IMG/VR virus record: IMGVR_UViG_3300037225_001244 | Location: 1 to 28,081 of that record | From: a virus | Direction: 5' to 3' (one strand) | Length of the DNA stretch: 28,081 bases | Part shown: positions 14,800-21,210 of the stretch, piece after piece | How positions within the stretch are numbered: position 1 is the stretch's first letter | Layout of the letters: every line of letters starts with the position of its first letter | The notes under the pieces: model-generated | The model's input: the letters and a program-made list of their open reading frames with translations, nothing else | What the model was told of the DNA's origin: nothing | The model's database searches: none | Program-made: the position numbers and the translations under genes

Positions 14800-14826
14800 C
14801 TTCTTATACTTAATTAGTGTAAGAAG
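14800..14826 (-). promoter_or_regulatory. Hairpin containing the HEG's ACTAATT promoter
   Basis: CTTCTTATACT and AGTGTAAGAAG pair over 11 bases with one mismatch (G-T) around TAATT. The minus-strand motif ACTAATTAAG (14809-14818) occupies the centre, 15 bases before ATG 14793. AAGAAGG provides a possible ribosome site. Confidence 0.5.
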
Positions 14827-14841
14827 TAAAGGAAGGTCTAC

Positions 14842-15450
14842 CTACCAACCAAGGGCCAGACGACGATTAGAAAGTTCCACAACAGTATCTAACATCTCTT
14901 GTGGCAGAGGCTCGTCGGAATAAGTGCAATTGAATTTGGACCAAACCAAAGACTCAACTCCGAATGTTCCAAGATTTTCTTTAACTTGGAGAACCAAGAC
15001 AATAGGTCGCACATCTGTTTCTGCGGTTCCGTCCATCATATCCATAGTAGAAGGATCTTTTAGGAGATAGTCTGGCTTATATTTTAGTTCAGAGACGTCT
15101 CGAAACAAACGGAAGATCAAGTCATCGCGATAGATATTGTTATTGTGGGGCACCATGATTTGAAGAGGAAACAACTCCATCGCGGTAGGCAAAGTTTCAA
15201 TGGTGATTTCTGAACCACCAACATTTCTTGCGAGCCTGCGATAGGGGGCATCCTTAAGAATGGGGAAGATAACGGAAACAACGTCAGCTGCCTCGACAAC
15301 GCGAGTTTCAATATCACCATTTCGAGTTCTTTTATACTTGACGCGAATGCAGTCTGCAGCTTGACCTGTGAGGCTAATCATATTGTCCGTCAACTTGCGG
15401 CGGATATGATCTTGAAAATGTCCCATCCGAGACTGAAAGCTTCTTACCAT
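14842..15450 (-). CDS. Hypothetical phage protein, possibly structural
   Basis: 202 residues from ATG 15450 (MVRSFQSRMGHFQDHIRRKL...). It looks mixed alpha/beta, with a conspicuous middle part (TAMELFPLQIMVPHNNNIYR) and VRPIVLVLQVKENLGTFGVE. There is no membrane segment or catalytic motif. Its neighbours suggest a small virion or tail-completion protein, but this is context only. The ATG follows an ACTAATTAG motif by 5 bases and has no Shine-Dalgarno. Confidence 0.75.
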   Translation of the reverse strand: MVRSFQSRMGHFQDHIRRKLTDNMISLTGQAADCIRVKYKRTRNGDIETRVVEAADVVSVIFPILKDAPYRRLARNVGGSEITIETLPTAMELFPLQIMVPHNNNIYRDDLIFRLFRDVSELKYKPDYLLKDPSTMDMMDGTAETDVRPIVLVLQVKENLGTFGVESLVWSKFNCTYSDEPLPQEMLDTVVELSNRRLALGW

Positions 15451-15455
15451 GGTTT

Positions 15456-15464
15456 CTAATTAGT
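15456..15464 (-). promoter_or_regulatory. Putative ACTAATT promoter in a divergent region
   Basis: The minus strand reads CTACTAATTAGAAACCATG up to the start at 15450. The near-palindromic core reads TCTAATTAG on the plus strand, so it might also serve the replication block starting at 15490. Confidence 0.5.
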
Positions 15465-15489
15465 AGAAAATGAGAGGAGGAATGTTATA

Positions 15490-15711
15490 TTGATACATAT
15501 GGCAACTATAGACCTCACCCAAGCCGAAAATCTCGCACTTGCTCTCCTACGAAATACCCCCACCGAAATTGCAAGACTGAGCCGGCCCGATGGAACCATA
15601 GGCCTAGACGAGCTCCACGGCTACTATTATACGCTAGCCCGCAAGCTGGAAATGGCACAAGTTCGCAGGAGGAATGAGTATATTGATGTTGTCAATACGG
15701 AATCATCATAG
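15490..15711 (+). CDS. Small hypothetical protein at head of replication block
   Basis: 73 residues from TTG 15490, or 70 from ATG 15499 (MATIDLTQAENLALALLRN...). GGAGG at 15476-15480 is 9 bases from the TTG but 18 from the ATG. A three-codon ORF (ATG TTA TAT TGA, 15482-15493) overlaps the TTG, so the start is uncertain. The protein is helical, with GTIGLDELHGYYYTLARKLE in the middle. No family is recognised. Confidence 0.65.
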   Translation: MIHMATIDLTQAENLALALLRNTPTEIARLSRPDGTIGLDELHGYYYTLARKLEMAQVRRRNEYIDVVNTESS

Positions 15712-15722
15712 GAGACAAAGAT

Positions 15723-16961
15723 ATGCAATGGAGCATCACCCGCAGACCAAGGACTCTTAACGATCTATATGGCCTCGGCAATATCAAGAGCTACTTTTAC
15801 GAAAAGGCGAAAACCAAAGCTTGGCCCAAGGCTATCCTTCTTCGCGGGCAATTCGGCAACGGCAAGACTACATCTGCGCAGATCATAGCGCAGATGATGG
15901 TGTGTCAGCACCCGCTTCCCAACGGGGATCCTTGCGGCGTATGCCCCGAGTGTGACTCTATTATCGGCGAGCGCTTCGACGCATCCGTTCAAATGATCGA
16001 TGGTGGCAATTCGGGTAAGGCTGACATAATCGAACAAGTGACCGAGTTTGCCAACGGAGCTTTCTTCTCCGATCGCCGCGTTATGATCATTGAAGAAATC
16101 GGCGAGCTATCGACAGCAGCCAAAAACTCTCTTCTCAAGCATCTCGAAGCCCCAAAACCGAAAGTTCATTTCATTCTCCTTTCGATGGAGTCGGGTGGAG
16201 CGTCGGGTCTCGCCTCTCGATGCGTCCCCTTCAACTTCAAGAAGATCCCCGTCAAGGAGATCATGCTTTTCCTCAAGCAGACGATGGAGGCCGAGGAGCT
16301 TTGGAAGGATGCTGGTATCCCTGATGAGTTCCGTATAAAGGGCCTAGCAACAATTGCTCAAGTCGCGCAGGGAAGCATTCGCCAGGCGCTCCAGTTCCTT
16401 GACGCCTGTATAGTCGGCAAGTACTTCACCTCTCAAGAGATCGTAGACAATCTCGGCATCGCTGACGAGTCAATGGTCATTCATACTCTTTTGGGTCTGT
16501 GCGATGGCACCGACCCTGAAGTATTTACAGAGCTTGAAAAGTACGAACCCCCTGAATTCTTTGCTCTCGGGTATAAGATCGTATCCGACGCCGGCATATA
16601 TAAGGCCTCAGGGCATCTAGCCAGCGAGGGAAATAGCTTCTTCGAGAACAACACCAAGGCGCTTGCATCAAAGGCTCATTTCTGGGACCTCCTCAAAGCC
16701 TTTGAGACTCTCTCCCCCAACACTAAGCCTTTCCTTCGTAAAAGTGATTTGATGACAGCAATGTTGCGCGTATACCAGGCCGCTATGCCTATGGTAGGGA
16801 TTCACTTGAAAGAAGGGCATAGCTCGGCGGGTACTACGAATCCCAGCGCGCTGAATGATAATTGTACAACAGAAAATGGAACAGGAAAAGCCGGCACAGG
16901 GGGTGAAGGCCGGGATGGTTCAATTCCCACTCGCTCAGTCCCGGTGAGGACGAGAGGATAA
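15723..16961 (+). CDS. DnaX-like DNA polymerase III clamp-loader subunit
   Basis: 412 residues. This is a RFC/DnaX-type AAA+ ATPase that would load the sliding clamp on primed DNA. Walker A is GQFGNGKTT (42-50). A DnaX-type zinc site follows (Cys61, Cys71, Cys74, Cys77 in VCQ...CGVCPECD). The Walker B region is RVMIIEEIGEL (119-129), with Glu where Asp is usual. The SRC motif lies in GLASRCVPF, then the sensor-2/lid region QGSIRQALQFLD. The C-terminal tail is Gly/Thr/Asn low complexity ending SVPVRTRG. GGAG lies 8 bases before the ATG. T4-type phages use gp44/gp62, so a bacterial-style zinc-bearing DnaX is notable. Confidence 0.9.
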   Translation: MQWSITRRPRTLNDLYGLGNIKSYFYEKAKTKAWPKAILLRGQFGNGKTTSAQIIAQMMVCQHPLPNGDPCGVCPECDSIIGERFDASVQMIDGGNSGKADIIEQVTEFANGAFFSDRRVMIIEEIGELSTAAKNSLLKHLEAPKPKVHFILLSMESGGASGLASRCVPFNFKKIPVKEIMLFLKQTMEAEELWKDAGIPDEFRIKGLATIAQVAQGSIRQALQFLDACIVGKYFTSQEIVDNLGIADESMVIHTLLGLCDGTDPEVFTELEKYEPPEFFALGYKIVSDAGIYKASGHLASEGNSFFENNTKALASKAHFWDLLKAFETLSPNTKPFLRKSDLMTAMLRVYQAAMPMVGIHLKEGHSSAGTTNPSALNDNCTTENGTGKAGTGGEGRDGSIPTRSVPVRTRG

Positions 16962-16963
16962 AA

Positions 16964-17275
16964 ATGCCGCGCGTCAATCGAGACACTCTTCGTAAAGAGC
17001 AAGAAGAAGATGAGGCCCTAGAGAAGAGCTTCAACAACAATCCAGTTAAGGCTGAAATCCAGCGCCTATTCCAAAATGAATTTTCCGGAATGAATTACCG
17101 GAAACTCGGCGGAATAGATAAAGTAAAAGAGATGGCTGTTTCAAGACTTAAAGAAGTCGCCTCATCAAAGCCAGGGCCGTGGTCGTCCGCGGTAGTGAAT
17201 CTTACATCTAAAATAGGGAGGGCCAAAGCATATGAAGATGTGCTTATGGCGATGAACGACTATCTTTTCAGTTAG
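16964..17275 (+). CDS. Hypothetical protein in replication block
   Basis: 103 residues, MPRVNRDTLRKEQEEDEALE... The N-terminal 30 residues are highly charged and helical. The rest has NYRKLGGIDKVKEMAVSRLK and a C-terminal helix SKIGRAKAYEDVLMAMNDYL. The start is 2 bases after the DnaX stop; GAGGA is 6 bases away, inside the dnaX-like gene. The position suggests an accessory replication factor, but no motif supports a specific role. Confidence 0.75.
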   Translation: MPRVNRDTLRKEQEEDEALEKSFNNNPVKAEIQRLFQNEFSGMNYRKLGGIDKVKEMAVSRLKEVASSKPGPWSSAVVNLTSKIGRAKAYEDVLMAMNDYLFS

Positions 17276-17284
17276 GACGGCATA

Positions 17285-18079
17285 ATGGAAATCAGTTCCG
17301 AACAATTTGTTCTCAGCACCCTTTCAGATGACGCGTTTGTTCTTGTCAACAAGAAGATCCTGCGCTATCTGAAAGGCGATGGTGCGGCAGCCGTATTCTT
17401 GGGCGAGCTCGTCTCCATGTATAAATACAATCTCAACAATCAAACTCTCGAGCCCGACAATTCTTTTCGCTGTCTCACGTCTCGTATCGAATACGCGGTA
17501 GGTCTTTCAGAGTTCCGACAGCACCGCATTCTTGATAAGTTCAAAGAATGCGGTCTTGTTCAGTATCGCTTGAAAGGGTTCCCAGCTACCAAGTATGTCA
17601 CGCTCAATTTTGACATGCTTGTTAAGATTCTCGCTAACGACGATCTCAAGTACAAAAAGATAGACCAACAGACTTTCTACAATGAGCTCAACAATGCTCT
17701 CAACGCATTCCAAACTTGGACAGACCCAACATCGCAAGAACACATTGTAGAAAATGCAGAGCATTGTTGTGATAACATGGGGGAGGCTCTCAAAGGCTCT
17801 GTTATATTAATCTCCAAGTATTACACCAAGGCTAACCGCTCCGTTACTTGGCAGCCCGACCTTCTAGGGAAACTAGGATATTGGGTGCGCAACAGAGGGA
17901 TGGGTAAGCCTTTCGACTTTACTCTTGTAACTCGAACACTTTTGGCGATGAGCCCAATTCATGATGATACTCATTTTCATGACTTTGTTCGAGACTTCAT
18001 CATGAGAGCGAAAGCCACACAAGACATACATTTTAGTAATCAGGTTTATGTATACAGAGACCTACTTACTACTAATTGA
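17285..18079 (+). CDS. Winged-helix replication-type protein
   Basis: 264 residues. About 30-115 read as a winged helix: an aliphatic helix (AAAVFLGELVSMYKYNL), a Phe-Arg-Cys-Leu-Thr strand, a recognition helix (GLSEFRQHRILDKFKECGLV) and a wing (YRLKGFPATKYVTLNF). Phage replication-initiation or DnaD/helicase-loader-like proteins share this plan, and the surrounding clamp loader and RecA agree. The C-terminal half is helical and includes KPFDFTLVTRTLLAMSP. Its final codons ACT ACT AAT TGA coincide with the ACTAATT promoter of the next HEG. The function is inferred from fold-like pattern and context only. Confidence 0.75.
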   Translation: MEISSEQFVLSTLSDDAFVLVNKKILRYLKGDGAAAVFLGELVSMYKYNLNNQTLEPDNSFRCLTSRIEYAVGLSEFRQHRILDKFKECGLVQYRLKGFPATKYVTLNFDMLVKILANDDLKYKKIDQQTFYNELNNALNAFQTWTDPTSQEHIVENAEHCCDNMGEALKGSVILISKYYTKANRSVTWQPDLLGKLGYWVRNRGMGKPFDFTLVTRTLLAMSPIHDDTHFHDFVRDFIMRAKATQDIHFSNQVYVYRDLLTTN

Positions 18080-18080
18080 G
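18071..18080 (+). promoter_or_regulatory. Putative ACTAATT promoter overlapping a stop codon
   Basis: ACTAATTGAG supplies Thr-Asn-stop of the upstream gene and ends 1 base before ATG 18082. It resembles the motif at 4631-4640 (ACTAATTTAGCATGG). Confidence 0.5.
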
Positions 18081-18081
18081 C

Positions 18082-18831
18082 ATGGGAATAATTTACAAAG
18101 TGACATGCATTGTCACTCAGAAGGTTTACGTTGGGCAGACGATTCGGAAGTTTCGCGAACGCATAGCCGGCCATTTTTCACTAAAGGGGTGTAAGCACCT
18201 TCATTCGGCATTAATGAAATATGGTCGTGAAGCTTTTATATGGGAAATACTTGAAGAGCAGGAGTTTCCCGAGGCCCTTAACGAGGCTGAAGCTCGGTGG
18301 ATCAAGTTTTACGATTCAACAAATCCGGAGCGAGGTTATAATTTAACCGAAGGAGGGACTCGTGCGGCAACGAGGAAGTGGACAGAGGAACAAAAGCAAA
18401 AACAAAGTGAAGACTCCCGTCGACGTATTGCTGCTATGACCCCCGAGCAAAGACTCATTTTTGGGAGTCAGAGGGGAGTCGAAAAATCTGAAGAGACTAA
18501 GCAAAAGATGTCTGAAAGTCATAAAGGAGTTCCTTTTACTGAAGAGCGCCGAAAGGCCCTTTCGAAAGCTTGGGAATCAAGATCAAGAGAGGTTTCGGAA
18601 GAAACCCGGCAAAAAATAGGCGCAGCGAGTAAAGGAAGAACTCACGAGGTCTCAGAAGAAACTCGCCAAAAAATTAGTAAGGCAAATAAAGGTAGAATCC
18701 CAGAATTCTCGGAAGAGACCCGACAAAAGATATCCACTTCAAACAGAGGTAAAATACGCTCAGAAGAAGCCCGCGAGCATTATCGACAAGCGATGAAAGC
18801 CGCGTGGGCGAAACACAAACAAAAGGAGTAA
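18082..18831 (+). CDS. GIY-YIG homing endonuclease with NUMOD3-like repeats
   Basis: 249 residues from ATG 18082; a TTG at 18076 overlaps the previous stop and is less likely. GIY-YIG domain at about 1-95: IIYKVTCIVTQKVYVGQTIR (signature strands and the conserved Arg region), then KFRERIAGHF, the Glu in NEAEARWIKFY and YNLTEGG. From about 110 to 230, repeated SEETRQKIS..NKGR units are typical NUMOD3-type DNA-binding modules (SEETKQKMSESHKG, SEETRQKIGAASKG, SEETRQKISKANKG, SEETRQKISTSNRG). It lies between the winged-helix gene and recA. Its end carries AAGGAG, the ribosome site of recA. Confidence 0.93.
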   Translation: MGIIYKVTCIVTQKVYVGQTIRKFRERIAGHFSLKGCKHLHSALMKYGREAFIWEILEEQEFPEALNEAEARWIKFYDSTNPERGYNLTEGGTRAATRKWTEEQKQKQSEDSRRRIAAMTPEQRLIFGSQRGVEKSEETKQKMSESHKGVPFTEERRKALSKAWESRSREVSEETRQKIGAASKGRTHEVSEETRQKISKANKGRIPEFSEETRQKISTSNRGKIRSEEAREHYRQAMKAAWAKHKQKE

Positions 18832-18832
18832 T

Positions 18833-19351
18833 ATGGCTAGCCCGCTACACCTCGCTCTCACAAAGCTACAAAAAACCTATAAGGATGCTGTGCGAGACGT
18901 AAACACGTCCGGCATCATCGAACGTTTTTTCTTAGAGAGCCCACAATTGAACTTCCTCTTTGGAGGGGGTTATCCTATTGGTCGAATCATCCAGCTTCAC
19001 GGTCCTGAGTCTGGTGGCAAGTCAACTCTCGCAACCTATATCGGCGGCGAAGTCCAGCGCAAGCGCAAGGACGAACACAATGTCGTTGTCTACGTAGACT
19101 TCGAAAGAACGTTCGAAACGACATTCGCTCAGAAGCTCGGCCTCATGACAGACACCGATCATCTTGTTTTCCTTAGACCCGAAAACGGGGAGGAGGCTTT
19201 TGAAATCTGTCAAGAGCTCCTTCGCACCAATTCAATCGGCCTCGTTATTTGGGATTCGGATACGACGACTCCCTCGGCCGCGCAGATCAACGACGAATAT
19301 GGTAAGGCTTGTGTTTTTCCAGACACGGAGGTCAATTTCCGAATAGCATGA
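18833..19351 (+). CDS. RecA/UvsX-type recombinase, N-terminal half fused to split-intein N-fragment
   Basis: 172 residues. The first 159 are the N-terminal RecA core. Walker A is GPESGGKST (57-65), YVDFERTFETTFAQKLG follows the RecA strand with its conserved acidic residues, and GLVIWDSD forms the Walker B region. The last extein residues are QINDEYGKA, in the loop L1 region. Residue 160 is the Cys that starts a 13-residue intein block (CVFPDTEVNFRIA), then TGA. The product lacks loop L2 and the filament half, so alone it should be inactive. It is expected to trans-splice with 20082-21182 to give a RecA of about 361 residues. AAGGAG precedes the ATG. The terminator hairpin at 19357 follows. 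Confidence 0.9.
   Translation: MASPLHLALTKLQKTYKDAVRDVNTSGIIERFFLESPQLNFLFGGGYPIGRIIQLHGPESGGKSTLATYIGGEVQRKRKDEHNVVVYVDFERTFETTFAQKLGLMTDTDHLVFLRPENGEEAFEICQELLRTNSIGLVIWDSDTTTPSAAQINDEYGKACVFPDTEVNFRIA
19310..19348 (+). other. Split-intein N-fragment (13 residues)
   Basis: CVFPDTEVNFRIA matches intein block A: nucleophilic Cys1, then x-x-x-D-T-x-V. It ends just where the C-fragment begins (MTILDLFKTAG), which reads as the direct continuation of the block A region of a normal intein. Known atypically split inteins such as AceL-TerL have a 25-residue N-fragment, so 13 is unusually short. Confidence 0.85.
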
Positions 19352-19356
19352 TGCCT

Positions 19357-19400
19357 AACCCCCGAATGATGCTACCACTAATTAGTCATTCGGGGGTTTT
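19357..19400 (+). terminator. Terminator hairpin with a promoter motif in its loop
   Basis: AACCCCCGAATGA (19357-19369) and TCATTCGGGGGTT (19386-19398) are perfect 13-base arms, with T at 19397-19400. The 16-base loop contains ACTAATTAG. Transcripts arriving from recA-N would form the hairpin; transcripts started at the loop motif would contain at most its right arm. Confidence 0.7.
19377..19385 (+). promoter_or_regulatory. Putative ACTAATT promoter of the intein-associated HEG
   Basis: ACTAATTAG lies 16 bases before ATG 19402, inside the loop of the 19357-19398 hairpin. No Shine-Dalgarno is clear, other than the GGGGG of the right arm. Confidence 0.55.
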
Positions 19401-19401
19401 G

Positions 19402-20085
19402 ATGTATTACATTTACAAGATTACCAATAAAATTACGGGCAAGATCTATGTCGGCCGCGGAACGATTAGAACAAAGACATACGGACCTGAACATGATCAC
19501 TATTATGGATCTGGAAGGGTAATTAAACGATCCCTAGCCAAATACGGAAAAGAAAACCATGTCAAAGAAATTCTAGAAGAATGTGAATCTTTGAAGGTTG
19601 CTTTGGAAAAAGAAGTTTACTGGATTAAAGCATTGGATGCTCTCAATCCTGAAGTTGGATATAATTTGACATTGGATAGCTGCGGCTTTACATCCGAAAC
19701 AGCTAGCGCCACTGCGAAGAGATTCTACGCTTCTCTTACAGAAGAACAAAAGCAGATACTATATGAACAAAGAGCTATGGAGATGCGAAAAAAGATTAAT
19801 GTGATAAGCGCATCATCTAAACAAATGTGGGCTAACATGTCCGAGAATAAATACTCTGAAGTAATCGCTAAGTTGAAAGATTCTTGGACACCAGAAAAAC
19901 GAGAGGCACAGAGACAAAGATTATCCGGAAGTAAGCGAAAGAATAATTTGGAGTATATGATAGATAAATATGGTGAAGAGGCAGGCCGTAAACGTTTTGC
20001 CGAATGGTCGAAGAGACATAAAGAGGCCTGCGCGGAAGCAGCAACGAAACGCCGTATATTAAAGCAAACACAGGAGAACAAATGA
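19402..20085 (+). CDS. GIY-YIG homing endonuclease inside the split intein
   Basis: 227 residues from ATG 19402 (the open frame extends upstream through the terminator to 19309, which is unlikely to be coding). GIY-YIG domain at about 1-95: YYIYKITNKITGKIYVGRGT, then the YGSGRVIKRSLAKYGKENH helix, Glu in LEKEVYWIKAL and GYNLTLDS. The middle is charged and helical. YMIDKYGEEAGRKRFAEWSK (about 188-207) is a motif shared with the HEG at 13981. The gene sits between the two intein fragments, where ordinary inteins carry an endonuclease domain, but is a separate ORF. Its TGA overlaps the ATG of the intein C-fragment gene (ATGA), so that gene depends on its translation. Confidence 0.92.
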   Translation: MYYIYKITNKITGKIYVGRGTIRTKTYGPEHDHYYGSGRVIKRSLAKYGKENHVKEILEECESLKVALEKEVYWIKALDALNPEVGYNLTLDSCGFTSETASATAKRFYASLTEEQKQILYEQRAMEMRKKINVISASSKQMWANMSENKYSEVIAKLKDSWTPEKREAQRQRLSGSKRKNNLEYMIDKYGEEAGRKRFAEWSKRHKEACAEAATKRRILKQTQENK

Positions 20086-20570
20086 CTATATTAGATCTTT
20101 TCAAGACAGCAGGATATGAAGATTACGAAAAGATGGAAATTGATAGGCCTTATCCGCCAAAAGTAAACATTGAAATACTTTCTTGTAACCTGTCGGGTGC
20201 AAATGAGAACCTATTTACTAGCGGACTGGGCTCTGAACTTTTTGAATACAAAAAAGTAAATGCTCTTTTTTATAAAGGTAAATCAAAAGGGTATAAAGTC
20301 CAATTCTATGGAACCAGCACTTCTTTTATGTGCACAGGATCCCACACATTCTTCGTTCGAATTGACGCCCCCGTTGGTGATACTGGAGTGTGGCACAGAC
20401 ATGGTGAATGGAGAACTGCGGATAGCCTCGGCTCCTCATTCTGGGGGTACTCTGAGACTGGGGGGTATACTGAAGTCAGCCTAATTAAGACTGATGAAGA
20501 GTTCCCTGTTTTAGATGTGGAAGTCGCTGACAATTGTAATTATGTGAGTAACGGGATTGTATCCCACAAT
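20082..20570 (+). other. Split-intein C-fragment (163 residues)
   Basis: Blocks B, F and G are present and the fragment ends His-Asn before Ser. Its length is large because the break lies only 13 residues into the intein. No LAGLIDADG endonuclease domain remains within it. Confidence 0.88.
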
Positions 20571-21182
20571 TCCTTTGGAGGCAGCGCCAAACTCATGTCG
20601 GAGGCTCTACGTAAATTCAACCCGCTACTCGAGAAGTACAAGACCTCGATGTTCATGATCTCCCAAGAGCGAGATAACATCGGTAGTAATGGATATGGCC
20701 CAGACTACAAGGTAACGGGCGGCCGCGCGATCAAGTTCTACGCCTCCAATCGTTCTCGCGTCCAGAGAGTTGACTACATCAAGGAGAAGGGAATCATCAC
20801 CGGCATCCAGATGAGAGTCAAGAACGAAAAAAATAAAGCGGGCATCCCTTATCGCGAAGCGATGCTTACTCTTGACTTCGAGAAAGGCTTTGACATCAAC
20901 AATGAATATATGGACTTCATCATTTCATTAGGAATCGCGGAACAGAAGGGCGCTTGGTTTTATATGCCGCAATATGGCCTTGAGAAGGCTAATGGTCGAG
21001 ACGCTGTTCAAGCGTGGCTGAATCTCCACCCAGAAGAGTATGCTAAAGTCAAGCTGGAAGTTAATACCCAGCTCACCGGCGAAACTATCCTCGACCAGGA
21101 CAACGCGCCTGTAGCAGACGACGATTTCGATGAGCCGCCGGAGATCATACCGGACACTCCAGAATCAATTTCCCTTGAGTAA
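20082..21182 (+). CDS. Split-intein C-fragment fused to RecA C-terminal half
   Basis: 366 residues. Residues 1-163 are the intein C-fragment: MTILDLFKTAG continues block A, SFMCTGSHTFFVR (about 84-96) is block B (T-x-x-H), VLDVEVADNCNYVSNG (about 143-158) is block F, and IVSHN followed by Ser is block G with the His-Asn pair and the +1 nucleophile. Residues 164-366 are the RecA C-terminal half: SFGGSAKLMSEALRKFN, the L2 region MISQERDNIGSNGYG...VTGGRAIKFYAS, ITGIQMRVKNEKNKAG and an acidic tail rich in Asp/Glu (DNAPVADDDFDEPPE). The ATG is coupled to the HEG stop; the terminator follows. All core intein residues look intact, so trans-splicing is plausible. Confidence 0.92.
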   Translation: MTILDLFKTAGYEDYEKMEIDRPYPPKVNIEILSCNLSGANENLFTSGLGSELFEYKKVNALFYKGKSKGYKVQFYGTSTSFMCTGSHTFFVRIDAPVGDTGVWHRHGEWRTADSLGSSFWGYSETGGYTEVSLIKTDEEFPVLDVEVADNCNYVSNGIVSHNSFGGSAKLMSEALRKFNPLLEKYKTSMFMISQERDNIGSNGYGPDYKVTGGRAIKFYASNRSRVQRVDYIKEKGIITGIQMRVKNEKNKAGIPYREAMLTLDFEKGFDINNEYMDFIISLGIAEQKGAWFYMPQYGLEKANGRDAVQAWLNLHPEEYAKVKLEVNTQLTGETILDQDNAPVADDDFDEPPEIIPDTPESISLE

Positions 21183-21183
21183 T

Positions 21184-21209
21184 AAAAAAGCCCCGAAAGG
21201 GGCTTTTTT
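21184..21209. terminator. Bidirectional intrinsic terminator
   Basis: AAAAAAGCCCC, loop GAAA, GGGGCTTTTTT. It lies between the converging recA-C gene and the leftward virion operon. Confidence 0.92.
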
Positions 21210-21210
21210 A

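Noticed and set aside
16930-16975. Possible programmed frameshift at the end of the DnaX-like gene, as in E. coli dnaX
   Set aside because: The only A run (ATAAAAATG) is at the stop codon, with no slippery heptamer or obvious downstream structure in the right place; the next gene starts with its own ATG.
19309-19401. Upstream extension of the HEG frame across the terminator
   Set aside because: The translation (MCFSRHGG...) comes from the out-of-frame end of recA-N and the hairpin; the GIY-YIG domain begins at ATG 19402.
19725-20104. Minus-strand open frames antisense to the HEG
   Set aside because: They have no start signals, are Cys/Ser/Leu-rich, and oppose a clearly functional GIY-YIG gene.
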